DNA of 64,000 nucleotides from Streptomyces sp. JH14 (GCF_029428675.1 NZ_JAJNEL010000001.1:5084001-5148000); one strand, 5' to 3'. Counted from the stretch's first letter, positions 44,700 through 54,551 are shown. Notes: generated from the letters alone by a model not told the origin. A program made the numbers and translations.

Positions 44700-46808
44700 T
44701 TGACCACGGACATCTCACGGCGGCGCCTCTTCGCGCTCGGCGGCGGAGCGCTCGGGGCGGCGGCGGCCGGGTCGCTGCTGCCGCCGTCTCTGCAGGCCGC
44801 GATGGCCGCGCAGCCGACGCGCCCGGCAGGGTCCGGCGGGCTCCAGGACATCAGGCACGTGGTGATCCTGATGCAGGAGAACCGTTCGTTCGATCACTAC
44901 TTCGGCACCCTGCGCGGTGTGCGCGGCTTCGGCGACCGCAACGCGATCGAGCTGCCCTCCGGAAAGCCGGTCTTCGAGCAGCCGGGGGCATCGGGCACCA
45001 CTGTGTTGCCGTTCCCGGTCCGGGACGCCGCCGCCGCGCAGCAGAAGGACCTTCAGTACATCGGCGCCCTCGACCACTCCTGGAGCGGCGGCGGCAAGGC
45101 GTGGGCCGGTGGGTGGATGAACGGCTGGGTGACCGCGAAGACGGCCGCCACCATGGCGTACTACGACCGCCGCGACATACCGCTGCACTACGAACTGGCC
45201 GACACCTTCACGATCTGCGACGCCTACCACTCGTCCATCCACAGCTCCACCAGCCCCAACCGCAACCACCTGTGGAGCGGAAAGACGGGCTTCGAGGCGA
45301 ACGGCAAGCGGGCGGTCGGCAACGACGCGTACAGCGAGGGCACCCATCCGGGGTACGGCTGGAGCACGTACGCGGAACGGCTGGAGGAGGCCGGGCACAG
45401 CTGGAAGACGTACACCGAGTGGGAGAACTTCACCGACAACCAGATCGAGTTCTTCGCCACCTTCAAGGCGGTCGCCCGCAAGGCGCTGGCGAAGACCGGC
45501 GGTCACACGTACATGGAGTCCTTCTACGCGGCCGTCCGCGACACGGACGACGCGGCGGAGCGCGAGCGTCTGCTCGGTCTGCTGGAGGACGGGGTCGCCA
45601 CGCTCACGACGGCCGAGCGCAGCCTCTTCGAGCGGGCGCTGCGCCGGGTCGAGACCGGCACGCTGGCCGAGGCGTTCGCCCAGGACGTCGCAGCGGGCAC
45701 GCTGCCCGAGGTCTCCTACCTGGTGCCGTCGGCGGTCGACTCCGAGCACCCGAGCGTCTCCTCCCCGATCCACAGCGCCACGATCGTCTACAAGGTCCTG
45801 GACGCGCTCGGCCAGCACCCCGACGTGTGGCAGCACACCGTCGTCCTCATCAACTACGACGAGAACGACGGCTTCTTCGACCACGTCCCGCCGCCGGTCC
45901 CGCCGCCCGAGGTGACCGACGAGCAGTGGGAGTCCAAGCCCACCGGCCTCGGCGTGCGCGTGCCGCTGCTCGTCGTGTCGCCGTGGAGCGTGGGCGGCTA
46001 CGTCTGCTCCGAGGTCTTCGACCACACCTCCGTGATCCGCTTCCTGGAGCGCTGGACGGGCGTGCAGGAACCGAACATCAGCGACTGGCGGCGCACCGTC
46101 ACCGGCGATCTGACGTCGGCTTTCGATTTCACCCGCGGACGGCGCCGGCCCGAGACGGAGCAGCCGGGCGTCATTCCGCCGTTCACCGGACGCTGGTCGC
46201 CGAAGCCGCCTGCCGTGCAGCAGATGCCCGTGCAGGAGCCCGGCGTCCGTCCCGCCCGGCCGCTGCCCTACCAGCCGGACGCCCGGGCGAGGTTCGTGAA
46301 CGGGGTGGTGCAGGTCGCCGTCAGCAACACGGGGCGTTCCTCGGCGCACTTCGCGCTCTACCCGTACGCGGGCGAGTTCCCCGTACCGCAGCACCAGGAT
46401 GTGCGGGGCGCGGCGCACTGGACCGTGCCCCTCACCGGTGAGGCGTACCGGTTCACCGTGACCGGGCCGAACGGTTTCCGGCGCGAGTTCGCGGGGGTCG
46501 CCGAGAGCGGACCCGAGGTCGCCACGTGGGTCGACGGCCACGAGCGCGATCTGCACCTCACTCTGCGCAACACCGGGCGGCGGACGCTCACCTTCACCGT
46601 TCGGCCGCTGGGCTACGTCGACGAGGCGGAGCTGCGGGGCCGGACCCGGACGATCAAGGTGAAGCCGGGGCGGAGCCGTACGGTCGTCCACGCGGCGGCC
46701 GACGCGCACGGCTGGTACGACCTGGCCGTCACGGTCGACGGCGACGACGCCTTCCGCCGCCGGCTGATGGGGCACATCGAGAACGGCCGGGCGAGCGTCT
46801 CCGGCTGA
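44700..46808 (+). CDS. Tat-exported phosphocholine-specific phospholipase C
   Basis: A 702-residue secreted phosphoesterase. The N-terminal twin-arginine signal is SRRRLFALGGG, with a hydrophobic stretch to about residue 36. The catalytic domain (about residues 48-430) begins with the family signature VILMQENRSFDHYFGTLRG and contains SSTSPNRNHLWSG, the region of the nucleophilic Thr, and NYDENDGFFDHVPPP. Two DUF756 beta-domains follow (about residues 505-590 and 605-690). It probably hydrolyses phosphatidylcholine or sphingomyelin outside the cell. Start is TTG, with GGGAGG 6 nt upstream. Confidence 0.95.
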   Translation: MTTDISRRRLFALGGGALGAAAAGSLLPPSLQAAMAAQPTRPAGSGGLQDIRHVVILMQENRSFDHYFGTLRGVRGFGDRNAIELPSGKPVFEQPGASGTTVLPFPVRDAAAAQQKDLQYIGALDHSWSGGGKAWAGGWMNGWVTAKTAATMAYYDRRDIPLHYELADTFTICDAYHSSIHSSTSPNRNHLWSGKTGFEANGKRAVGNDAYSEGTHPGYGWSTYAERLEEAGHSWKTYTEWENFTDNQIEFFATFKAVARKALAKTGGHTYMESFYAAVRDTDDAAERERLLGLLEDGVATLTTAERSLFERALRRVETGTLAEAFAQDVAAGTLPEVSYLVPSAVDSEHPSVSSPIHSATIVYKVLDALGQHPDVWQHTVVLINYDENDGFFDHVPPPVPPPEVTDEQWESKPTGLGVRVPLLVVSPWSVGGYVCSEVFDHTSVIRFLERWTGVQEPNISDWRRTVTGDLTSAFDFTRGRRRPETEQPGVIPPFTGRWSPKPPAVQQMPVQEPGVRPARPLPYQPDARARFVNGVVQVAVSNTGRSSAHFALYPYAGEFPVPQHQDVRGAAHWTVPLTGEAYRFTVTGPNGFRREFAGVAESGPEVATWVDGHERDLHLTLRNTGRRTLTFTVRPLGYVDEAELRGRTRTIKVKPGRSRTVVHAAADAHGWYDLAVTVDGDDAFRRRLMGHIENGRASVSG

Positions 46809-46839
46809 TCAGTGGCGCACGCCGCCGCCGCGAAGCGTG

Positions 46840-46868
46840 CGGGCGGGTCCGAAGGCCGGACCCGCCCG
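46840..46868 (+). terminator. Terminator hairpin after phospholipase C
   Basis: A 12-bp perfect stem (CGGGCGGGTCCG and complement) with loop AAGGC, 31 nt after the stop. Confidence 0.8.
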
Positions 46869-47066
46869 ACACGGGGCGTGCGTCCGAGGGCGTGAGGTAA
46901 GCCGGATATCGGGCATGTAAGGGAATAATCAGACACTGTGAGCATCGCCACGAAACGGGCAAATGATCACTGGTGGCTGCCAGAGTGACGGTTCTCAGGT
47001 CAAGCGTTCTTTACGGGCTGTTCATCAGATCTCCCGAAGAAGACGAACCACCAGGGAGCACATTCG

Positions 47067-49286
47067 TTGGCTGCCATCGCCCGCTGGTGCGTCACGCACC
47101 GTCTCCTTGCCGTCCTCATCTGGCTGTTCACCCTCGTCGGCGCGGCCACCGCGGCGGGCTTGGCGGGTTCCGCGTACTCCAACGACTACGAGGTGCCCGG
47201 TACGGAGTCGGGCAGGGCCACCCAGCTGCTCAAGGGCGGTTTCACGGATCTCGGCGGTGACACCGACACCATCGTCTGGCACACCACCGGTTCCACCGTC
47301 CGGGCCGCCGACGTCGTACAGACGATGACCCGGACCCTGCACGCGATCGAGGAACTGCCGGGCGTCGGAGACGTGACCGGGCCCTACGGGGCCTCCGGCG
47401 CCGGGCAGATCAGCGCGGACGGACACACCGCCTACGCCACGATCACCTTCGACCACCAGGCCGACGACATCCCGGTCGAGCGGGCCCGGACCGTCGTCGA
47501 CACCGCGAAGGCGGCCGCCGGTGACGGACTCCAGGTGGAACTGGGTGGCTCCGTCGCCGCCCTCACCGAAGCGCCGTCCGCGCACCTCAGCGAGGCCATC
47601 GGGGTGGTCGTCGCCGCGGTCGTCCTCTTCCTGGCCTTCGGATCGCTCGCTGCCAGCGTGCTGCCCATCGCCACCGCCCTCGTCTCGGTCGGAACGGCGT
47701 ACGCGGGCATCGTCCTGCTCGGGCACCTGATGACCGTCGCCGACTTCGCCCCCATGCTGGGCATGCTGATCGGCCTGGGCGTCGGCATCGACTACGCGCT
47801 CTTCATCGTCACCCGGCACCGCCGCGGGCTGCGGCGCGGTCTGACGGTCGCCGAGGCGGCACGGAACGCCGTCGCGACGACCGGGCGTGCCGTCGTCTTC
47901 GCCGGGGCCACCGTCTGCATCGCCCTGCTCGGCATGCTGATCCTGCGGCTCGGCTTCCTCAACGGCGTCGCGATCGCCGCCTCCCTCACCGTCGTGCTGA
48001 CCGTCGCCGCCTCGGTGACCCTGTTGCCCGCGCTGCTGTCGTTCATCGGGATGCGGGCGCTGAGCCGGCGTGAACGCAGGCAGCTCGCCGAGCACGGACC
48101 GCAGCCCGAACTCCCCACCGGCTTCGCGGCGCGCTGGTCGGCCTTCGTCGAACGCCACCCCAAGCTGCTCGGCGGCGCAGCCGCCGTGGTGATGCTGGTC
48201 CTTGCACTGCCCACGCTCTCGCTGCATCTGGGCACCTCCGACCAGGGCAACGACGCCTCGTCGTCCACCACCCGGCAGGCGTACGACCTGCTGGCCGACG
48301 GCTTCGGGCCCGGCATCAACGGTCCCCTGACGATCGCCGCGCAGCTCGACGGTGCCGACGACCGGCTGGCGATGGACGCACTGCCCGCCACACTGAGGGC
48401 CACGGAAGGCGTGGCATCGGCCGGCCCCGTCATGTACAACAGCAGCGGCGACACGGCGTTCGTCACTGTCGTCCCGACGTCGTCGCCGCAGGCCCGGCAG
48501 ACGAGCGCCCTCGTCGACCGGCTGCGCACGGACGTCCTGCCCCAGGCCGAGGCGAACACCTCGCTCCAGGCCCATGTGGGCGGCGTGACCGCAGGCTACG
48601 ACGACTTCGCGCAGGTCATCGTCGGTAAACTCCCGCTCTTCGTCGGGGTCGTCATAGGGCTCGGCTGCCTGCTTCTGCTGCTGGCCTTCCGGTCGATCGG
48701 TATTCCGTTGAAGGCGGCCGCGATGAATGTGGCCGCCGTCGCCTCCTCGTTCGGAGTCGTTGTCGCGATCTTTCAGTGGGGGTGGGGGAGCGAGCTGCTC
48801 GGGCTCGGCGGCGCCGGACCCATCGAGCCCTTCCTTCCGGTGATCATGGTGTCCGTTCTCTTCGGGCTCTCCATGGACTACCAGGTGTTCCTGGTCGGCC
48901 GGATGTACGAGGAGTGGCTGGAGACCGGCGACAACCGGCGGGCGGTCCGGGTCGGCCTCGCCGAGACGAGCAGGGTGATCAACTCCGCCGCGGTGATCAT
49001 GATTTCGGTCTTCCTCGCCTTCGTGCTCAGCGGGGACCGGGTCATCGCGATGTTCGGCATCGCGCTCGCGGCTGCGGTCGCGCTCGACGCCTTCGTCCTG
49101 CGCACCCTGCTGGTCCCCGCCCTGATGCACATGCTGGGCGACGCGAACTGGTGGCTGCCGCGCCGGCTGGACCGGTGGCTGCCGCGCATCAGCATCGAAC
49201 CGCCCGAGTGCCGGGCGCCGCGTGCGAGGATTTCCGGGGCAGATGGCAGGAAGGGCGACGAACCGGTCGTACTGCGCGTCCACTGA
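47067..49286 (+). CDS. MMPL-family (RND) transporter
   Basis: A 739-residue inner-membrane exporter of the MmpL/hydrophobe group of the RND superfamily. The repeat layout is complete: one helix (LLAVLIWLFTLVGAATAAGL), an extracytoplasmic domain, five helices, a second helix-domain-helices unit. The proton-relay-type GxGIDYALFIVTRHR occurs near residue 238-252 and its second copy MDYQVFLVGRMYEEW near residue 604-618. Such proteins export lipids or hydrophobic molecules. The TTG start has AGGGAG 8 nt upstream. No regulator is adjacent. Substrate unknown. Confidence 0.94.
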   Translation: MAAIARWCVTHRLLAVLIWLFTLVGAATAAGLAGSAYSNDYEVPGTESGRATQLLKGGFTDLGGDTDTIVWHTTGSTVRAADVVQTMTRTLHAIEELPGVGDVTGPYGASGAGQISADGHTAYATITFDHQADDIPVERARTVVDTAKAAAGDGLQVELGGSVAALTEAPSAHLSEAIGVVVAAVVLFLAFGSLAASVLPIATALVSVGTAYAGIVLLGHLMTVADFAPMLGMLIGLGVGIDYALFIVTRHRRGLRRGLTVAEAARNAVATTGRAVVFAGATVCIALLGMLILRLGFLNGVAIAASLTVVLTVAASVTLLPALLSFIGMRALSRRERRQLAEHGPQPELPTGFAARWSAFVERHPKLLGGAAAVVMLVLALPTLSLHLGTSDQGNDASSSTTRQAYDLLADGFGPGINGPLTIAAQLDGADDRLAMDALPATLRATEGVASAGPVMYNSSGDTAFVTVVPTSSPQARQTSALVDRLRTDVLPQAEANTSLQAHVGGVTAGYDDFAQVIVGKLPLFVGVVIGLGCLLLLLAFRSIGIPLKAAAMNVAAVASSFGVVVAIFQWGWGSELLGLGGAGPIEPFLPVIMVSVLFGLSMDYQVFLVGRMYEEWLETGDNRRAVRVGLAETSRVINSAAVIMISVFLAFVLSGDRVIAMFGIALAAAVALDAFVLRTLLVPALMHMLGDANWWLPRRLDRWLPRISIEPPECRAPRARISGADGRKGDEPVVLRVH

Positions 49287-49335
49287 GATCGTGTGCGATC
49301 ACCCCGGAATCACCGGACCACGTTGAAGGAGCATG

Positions 49336-49893
49336 ATGTTCGCGGCACCCCTGGGTGACGACGGTGCGGAACTGCGCCCGCTGGAGATCTGGCAGGCGGA
49401 GGAGTTCCTCGTCCACATGGACCGGGCACGCGGGCTCGTCGACCCATGGATCCCCTTCGCCGGCTTCGCCACCGACCTCGAATCGGCGCGCGCCCTGCTG
49501 CAGCGGTACGCCGAGAAGCAGGCGGCGGACACCGGCCGGCTGTACGGCATATGGCTGGACGGCACCCTGGTCGGCGGCGTCCTCTTCCGGATCTTCGACA
49601 CCGAGTCCGGGAACTGCGAGATCGGCTGCTGGCTGGAGCCCGCGGGGGAGGGGCGCGGCCTGGTGACCCGGGCGGCGCGCAAGCTGATCGACTGGGCGAT
49701 CGAGGAGCGCGGCATGCACCGGGTGGAGTGGCACGCGTCCGCGGCCAACACGCGCAGTGTTGCCGTGGCCAAGCGCCTCGGCATGACGCGCGACGGCGTG
49801 CTGCGTCAGAACTATCTGTACCTCGGTGTGCGGCACGACTCGGAGATCTGGTCCGTGCTGGCCCCCGAATGGCGCGCCTCCCAGCGGGGCTGA
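49336..49893 (+). CDS. GNAT-family acetyltransferase (RimJ/RimL-like)
   Basis: A 185-residue protein with a complete RimJ/RimL-type GNAT fold: the LRPLE start, strand GNCEIGCWLEPAGEGRG with the acetyl-CoA loop following (GRGLVTRAARKLIDW), and HASAANTRSVAVAKRLGM, the classic final motif. It may acetylate N-termini of ribosomal or other proteins, or small molecules. ATG 49336 is preferred to the adjacent ATG 49333 because AAGGAG would otherwise be only one base away. Confidence 0.9.
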   Translation: MFAAPLGDDGAELRPLEIWQAEEFLVHMDRARGLVDPWIPFAGFATDLESARALLQRYAEKQAADTGRLYGIWLDGTLVGGVLFRIFDTESGNCEIGCWLEPAGEGRGLVTRAARKLIDWAIEERGMHRVEWHASAANTRSVAVAKRLGMTRDGVLRQNYLYLGVRHDSEIWSVLAPEWRASQRG

Positions 49894-49938
49894 GGCGGGC
49901 CCGGGGCGGGCGTTAAGAGGGTTCTCATCCGGGCGGCC

Positions 49939-49944
49939 TAGCCT
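49939..49944 (+). promoter_or_regulatory. -10 hexamer TAGCCT before membrane protein gene
   Basis: TAGCCT ends 6 nt before the ATG at 49951, with no ribosome binding site; leaderless geometry. Confidence 0.5.
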
Positions 49945-49950
49945 GCGGCC

Positions 49951-50607
49951 ATGAACCCCACGACTTCCCAGACCCCGCAAGCTCCCACCGCCGAAAGCGA
50001 CCACGGGGAGCGGCCGGCGGACAGCCTCGACGAGGCGGCGACCGAAGCCGAGGGCGAGCGCGCGGTGCGCGAGGGCAGTGGCCCCGGCGCCGATGCGGAT
50101 TCCGACCCCGACCGGGACTCGGGTCCGGGTTCCGGCCCCGACGACGGCCTCGACGACGATCCGGACCACGACCTGGAGGACGACGACTCCCACCGGGCGC
50201 CGTCCGGGCTCGTCGCCGCCTCGGCGGCCGTCGTCGCCGCCGGCCTCGGCGTCGTCGGACTGACCGGCGCCTGGACAGGCCGGGTCGTCGCCGAGCGCGA
50301 GACCCTGCTCGGCCAGATGAAGACCGCCTCCGGTGGCTCGGTGGCCCAGCAGATCTCCGAGATCTACGGCGACGCCTGGCACTCCACCGCCCTCGTCAAC
50401 GGCCTCTTCGCCCTGCTGGCCCTGCTCGTCGGCGTCTTCGCGCTGGTCCGCCCGGCCTTCGGCGCCCCGGGGGACCCGCAGCCCGGCTGGGTCCGCGCCT
50501 TCGCGACCGCCGGTATCGCACTGGGTGTCCTCGGCGTGCTGATCTCGGTCGGCATGTACTTCGACCTCATCGTCGCCCTGCCGGCCGCGAGCGCCGCCGC
50601 CGGCTAA
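49951..50607 (+). CDS. Membrane protein with long acidic N-terminus
   Basis: Not recognised. A 218-residue protein: residues 1-82 are hydrophilic and very acidic (DDGLDDDPDHDLEDDDS), then three membrane helices (about 86-108, 145-168, 180-205) with a short polar loop between the first two. The topology suggests a cytoplasmic acidic domain. Composition of the N-terminus is low-complexity and probably disordered. It is the only gene in its apparent transcription unit, between the acetyltransferase and two hairpins. Confidence 0.85.
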   Translation: MNPTTSQTPQAPTAESDHGERPADSLDEAATEAEGERAVREGSGPGADADSDPDRDSGPGSGPDDGLDDDPDHDLEDDDSHRAPSGLVAASAAVVAAGLGVVGLTGAWTGRVVAERETLLGQMKTASGGSVAQQISEIYGDAWHSTALVNGLFALLALLVGVFALVRPAFGAPGDPQPGWVRAFATAGIALGVLGVLISVGMYFDLIVALPAASAAAG

Positions 50608-50651
50608 GGGCTGACCCGGAAGCGGAGAACGACCGGTACGCACCGGCCGGC

Positions 50652-50725
50652 GATGCCCTAAGGCATCCACGTGGGGGGCCTCGGTCCGCATGCGGTACCC
50701 ACCGCATGCGCCTAAGGCCCCCCAC
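50652..50725. terminator. Two consecutive hairpins after the acidic membrane protein gene
   Basis: First: GATGCC-CTAA-GGCATC at 50652-50667. Second: GTGGGGGGCCT (50671-50681) with AGGCCCCCCAC (50715-50725), an internal loop, and GCATGCGGT with ACCGCATGC at the tip. Together they should terminate transcription; the second may also shape the leader of the following small gene. Confidence 0.7.
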
Positions 50726-50878
50726 CGCGCGGAGATGCGGAACTCGCCCGATGTGGCGGCACCCCCTGGGAGACGACAGTGGAGGCACGGCAGAAACGAG
50801 CGGGGCGGATTCCCGGCCCGCACACCGACTGCCCGTCCGCCAGGCCCTCAACGGGCCGTCGTCATCAGGGAGAAGCAC

Positions 50879-51052
50879 ATGTTCGCGTATGAGCTCCACA
50901 AGGCCCACGAAGCCGAACTCCTCCGCAGGGCCGAGCAGGCGCGCGTCGTCCGGCAGGCCCGCCGGGCCCGCCGCGTCGAGCGCCGCTCCGGACGCAACGA
51001 GGACGAAGGAGTGGTGAGTACGATCCGGGACCGCTTCGTCCACGCCGCCTGA
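50879..51052 (+). CDS. Small basic helical protein, 57 residues
   Basis: Not recognised. Predicted as one long charged helix: HKAHEAELLRRAEQARVVRQ then RRARRVERRSG, followed by a short tail. The ATG is preceded by GGGAGAAGC. Coding GC bias is good. It ends 9 bp before the large LuxR-type regulator and may be cotranscribed with it. Similar short Arg-rich proteins occur widely in Streptomyces without known function. Confidence 0.65.
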   Translation: MFAYELHKAHEAELLRRAEQARVVRQARRARRVERRSGRNEDEGVVSTIRDRFVHAA

Positions 51053-51061
51053 GCGCAGGCG

Positions 51062-54000
51062 ATGACAGCCGGTTCCCCTTCAGCCGCCACGGCGTCGGAC
51101 CCATGTGCGATGCTCGGCGGCGTGGAGACCAGGTCCGTCAGTCCCGTGTTCGTCGGTCGCGCCGCCGAACTCACCTCGCTCACCGATGCGCTCGCCCGCG
51201 CCACCGCAGGACCACCCGGCCGTACCGGGGCCTTTGGCGGGGAGCCGCAGGCGCTGCTCATCGGTGGCGAGGCGGGCGTCGGCAAGACGCGGCTGGTCGA
51301 GGAATTCCTGACGGCGGCCGTCCGGCGCGATGCCGTCGTCGCGGTCGGCGGTTGCGTCGAGATCGGTGCCGACGGGCTGCCGTACGCCCCGTTCTCCACG
51401 GCCCTGCGCGCCCTGCGCCACACCCTGCCCGACGAGATGGCCGCGGCATGCGCCGGGCAGGAGGGCGAACTGGCCCGGCTGCTGCCCGAACTCGGCGAAG
51501 CCGACCGTGACGCCACCGACGAGCACGGCACCGCCCGGCTCTTCGAACTCACCGCACGACTGCTCGAACGCATATCCGCGGACCGTCCCGTCGTCCTCGT
51601 GCTGGAGGACCTGCACTGGGCCGATGCCTCCACCCGGCACCTCCTCGCCTATCTCTTCCGCACCCTGCGCAGCGGCCGTCTCGTCGTGGTCGGCACCTAC
51701 CGGGCCGACGACATCCACCGCCGCCACCCCCTGCGCCCCCTCCTCGCGGAACTGGACCGGCTCCGCACCGTCCGCCGGATCGAACTCGCCCGCTTCAACC
51801 GCGCCGAGGTCGGCCGCCAGCTCACCGGCATCCTCGCGGCCACCCCCGAACCCGCCCTCGTCGACGAGATATTCGAACGGTCCGACGGCAACGCCTTCTT
51901 CGTCGAAGAGCTCGCCTGCAGCCTGGAGTCCTGCGACAGCGCCGGCCTCTCCGACTCGCTGCGCGACCTCCTCCTCGTCCGCGTCGAAACGCTCTCCGAG
52001 GACGCACAGAGGATCGCCCGGATCATCGCCGAGGGCGGTTCCACCGTCGAGTACGGACTGCTGGCCGCGGTCTCCGGGCTTGCCGAGGACGACCTCATCG
52101 GGGCGCTGCGCGGAGCCGTCGGCGCCAACCTGCTGCTCGCCACCCCGGAGGGCAACGGCTACCGCTTCCGGCACTCGCTGGTCCGCGAGGCCGTCAGCGA
52201 CGACCTGCTGCCGGGCGAACGCTCCCGCCTCAACCGCCGCTACGCCGAGGCGCTGGAAGCCGATCCCGCCCTCGTCCGCGCCGGTGAACGTGCCACCCGC
52301 CTCGCCAGCTACTGGTACGGCGCACACGATGCGGCCAAGGCCCTCCCCGCTGTACTCAAGGCCTCCGTCGAGGCCCGCCGCCGCTACGCCTTCTCCGAGC
52401 AACTGCGGCTGCTGGAACGGGCCATGGAGCTGTGGGACGACGTTCCCGACGAGGTGCGCCGCACCCTGCGCCCCATCGACTACGCCGAGGTGTACCCGGC
52501 CTGTGGCTGCGACCCGGACGCCACTCCGCTGCGCTACCTCGATCTGATGGCCGAAGCCACCGTCGCCGCCCGCTTCGGCGGCGACCGCGAACGGGCCCTG
52601 GCCATCTCCAAGAAGGCCGTACGGCTCCTGGACGGCGAAGCGGATCCCCTGCGCGCCGCATGGTTCTGGGTCCAGCGCTCCCACCTGGTGCAGGGCCTCA
52701 CCCGCGGCGACGGATGGCAGGAACTGGCCATCGCCCAGGACCTGGTCCGCGGCCTGCCACCGTCCGCCGTGCACGCCGACGTCCTCATGAGCGTGGCCGG
52801 CTGGGGCGCCCTGCACCGTCCCGGCGCCGAGACGCTCGCCGCCGCCGACCGGGCCGTGGAGTACGCCCAGCTCGTCGGCGACGAGTACATCGAGCTGCAC
52901 GCCAGGCTCACCCGTGGCTGGCTCACCGCCGACGCGGGCGCCGTCGACGAGGGCATCGCCGAGATGTACGCCGTCCGCGACCGCGCCGACGAACTCCACC
53001 TGGTCGGCATCATGGACCGCGCCAGCATCAACCTCCCCTCCACGCTCGAAGCGATGGGCCGCTCCCTGGAGGCCGTGGCCGCAGCGGACCACGGCATCGA
53101 GGTCTGTCACCGTCACGGCCTCTCCGACTCGGAGGCCTGGGTCCGCTCCAACCAGGCGACGTCGTACTTCTCCCTCGGCCGCTGGGACGAGAGCCGGGCC
53201 ACCGTCGAGGTGGCGGCCCGCGTCGCCCAGTCCCGCAAGGCGCAGGGTCTCGTCGCCCTGCGCCACGCCGAACTGGCTCTCGCCCGCGGTGACATCGCCG
53301 AGGCCGAGGTGCAACTGGCGCTGAGCCGACGCCACTTCGGCTCCAGCGACCCCCAGCCGCAGCACTTCATCGCCCTTGCCCGCCATGCCATGACCCTGGC
53401 CGTGCAGCAGGGCCGGCTCCCCGAGGCGCGGGTGACCTTCGAAGCCCTGGCGGAGCAGGGCTTCCCGACCGGCACCCAGCGGTACGCGCTGCCGCTGCTC
53501 CATGTCGCCGCCGCAGCCGAGGCGGACGCCCGGGGCCTGCCCGCCGCGGACCCCGGCCGGCCCGCGGTCCTTGCCCTGATACGCACGCACATGAAGCACC
53601 TGCCGATGGTGGTTCCGGTCTGGGCCGCGTACGGCCTGCTGATCACCGCAGAGCTGGCCCGCGCCGAGGGTGCCGACACGCCTGGCCACTGGGCCCGCGC
53701 GGCCGCCGCCTTCGCTCCTCTGCACCGCCCCTATGAACTGGCCCAGGTCCACCACCGCTGGGCCGAGGCCCTCCTCATCGCCTCCGGCGACCGCGCCGAG
53801 GCCACCGGCCTCCTGCGCACTGCTCACAGCACCGCCGAACGGCTCGGTGCGCGTCCGCTGGCGGAGACCATCGAGCTGATGGCCGGCCGCGCCCGGATCA
53901 CGCTCACCGCCCCCGCCGGCGAGATCCCTGCCGCGGTCACCGTCGCGGCCGAGGGCACCGCCATGGACGGGGCCGCGGAGCGGGAGCGCGCCGAGGAGCG

Positions 54001-54235
54001 GCGCCGGGAAGCGGCGGCCGCGGCGGTGGAGTCGTTCGGGCTGACGCGGCGCGAACAGGATGTGCACCGGCTTGTCGCCGCCGGGCACACCAACCGGAGG
54101 ATCGCCGAGGAGCTCTACATCTCACCCAAGACCGCGAGCGTGCACGTCTCCAACATTCTGGCCAAGCTCGGCGTCGCCAGCCGCGGCGAGGCCGCGGCTC
54201 TCGCCCACCGCCTCCGCCTGTACCGCTCCTCCTAA
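51062..54235 (+). CDS. Large ATP-binding LuxR-family regulator (LAL type)
   Basis: A 1057-residue signal-transduction ATPase with a DNA-binding end. N-terminal AAA_16 domain: Walker A GGEAGVGKT near residue 68-76, Walker B LVLEDLHWAD near 178-187, sensor region GTYRADD. A long helical TPR-like middle (about residues 400-900) probably receives the signal. The C-terminal LuxR helix-turn-helix reads LTRREQDVHRLVAAGHTNRRIAEELYISPKTASVHVSNIL (given in part), near residue 995-1035. Such regulators often control secondary metabolism, but no biosynthetic cluster is adjacent. Start is uncertain (51062, 51110 or GTG 51122). Confidence 0.93.
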   Translation: MTAGSPSAATASDPCAMLGGVETRSVSPVFVGRAAELTSLTDALARATAGPPGRTGAFGGEPQALLIGGEAGVGKTRLVEEFLTAAVRRDAVVAVGGCVEIGADGLPYAPFSTALRALRHTLPDEMAAACAGQEGELARLLPELGEADRDATDEHGTARLFELTARLLERISADRPVVLVLEDLHWADASTRHLLAYLFRTLRSGRLVVVGTYRADDIHRRHPLRPLLAELDRLRTVRRIELARFNRAEVGRQLTGILAATPEPALVDEIFERSDGNAFFVEELACSLESCDSAGLSDSLRDLLLVRVETLSEDAQRIARIIAEGGSTVEYGLLAAVSGLAEDDLIGALRGAVGANLLLATPEGNGYRFRHSLVREAVSDDLLPGERSRLNRRYAEALEADPALVRAGERATRLASYWYGAHDAAKALPAVLKASVEARRRYAFSEQLRLLERAMELWDDVPDEVRRTLRPIDYAEVYPACGCDPDATPLRYLDLMAEATVAARFGGDRERALAISKKAVRLLDGEADPLRAAWFWVQRSHLVQGLTRGDGWQELAIAQDLVRGLPPSAVHADVLMSVAGWGALHRPGAETLAAADRAVEYAQLVGDEYIELHARLTRGWLTADAGAVDEGIAEMYAVRDRADELHLVGIMDRASINLPSTLEAMGRSLEAVAAADHGIEVCHRHGLSDSEAWVRSNQATSYFSLGRWDESRATVEVAARVAQSRKAQGLVALRHAELALARGDIAEAEVQLALSRRHFGSSDPQPQHFIALARHAMTLAVQQGRLPEARVTFEALAEQGFPTGTQRYALPLLHVAAAAEADARGLPAADPGRPAVLALIRTHMKHLPMVVPVWAAYGLLITAELARAEGADTPGHWARAAAAFAPLHRPYELAQVHHRWAEALLIASGDRAEATGLLRTAHSTAERLGARPLAETIELMAGRARITLTAPAGEIPAAVTVAAEGTAMDGAAERERAEERRREAAAAAVESFGLTRREQDVHRLVAAGHTNRRIAEELYISPKTASVHVSNILAKLGVASRGEAAALAHRLRLYRSS

Positions 54236-54305
54236 CGGGGCGCGGCTGTCCAGTGGAGTGCGGCTGCGGGTGACAGGGCGGTCACGGCCGGTGGCCGATC
54301 GGTCC

Positions 54306-54551
54306 TCACCCGCCGGTCGGGCCCGAGGGCCCGTCTGCGTTCTCGTCCCCGTCCGCGTCCTCGCCCCCGTCTTCGGCGTCAGGCGCCGGATCCTCCGGAA
54401 GGCGGACCGTCACCTTGCCCGAGGCCAGGTCTATCGGGCCACGGCCGGGATCGCCCACGCCCAGGTCCACCCGAGTCAGCTCCAGCCGTTTCTGCTCCTC
54501 CGCGGCGTGCTTGCGGCCCGGGGCGAAGAGTTCCTCGAAGAAGTTGAACAC
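54306..54551 (-). CDS. Short acidic-tailed protein (DUF6191-like)
   Basis: An 81-residue protein beginning FNFFEELFAPGRKH, followed by LTRVDLGVGDPGRGPIDLASGKV, which I associate with the DUF6191 family of Streptomyces. The last third is a disordered acidic Gly/Asp tail. Function unknown. The GTG at 54551 has GAAAGGG upstream; a GTG six codons earlier is possible. It lies 30 bp downstream of the sugar dehydrogenase lipoprotein gene on the same strand and may be cotranscribed. Confidence 0.7.
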   Translation of the reverse strand: MFNFFEELFAPGRKHAAEEQKRLELTRVDLGVGDPGRGPIDLASGKVTVRLPEDPAPDAEDGGEDADGDENADGPSGPTGG

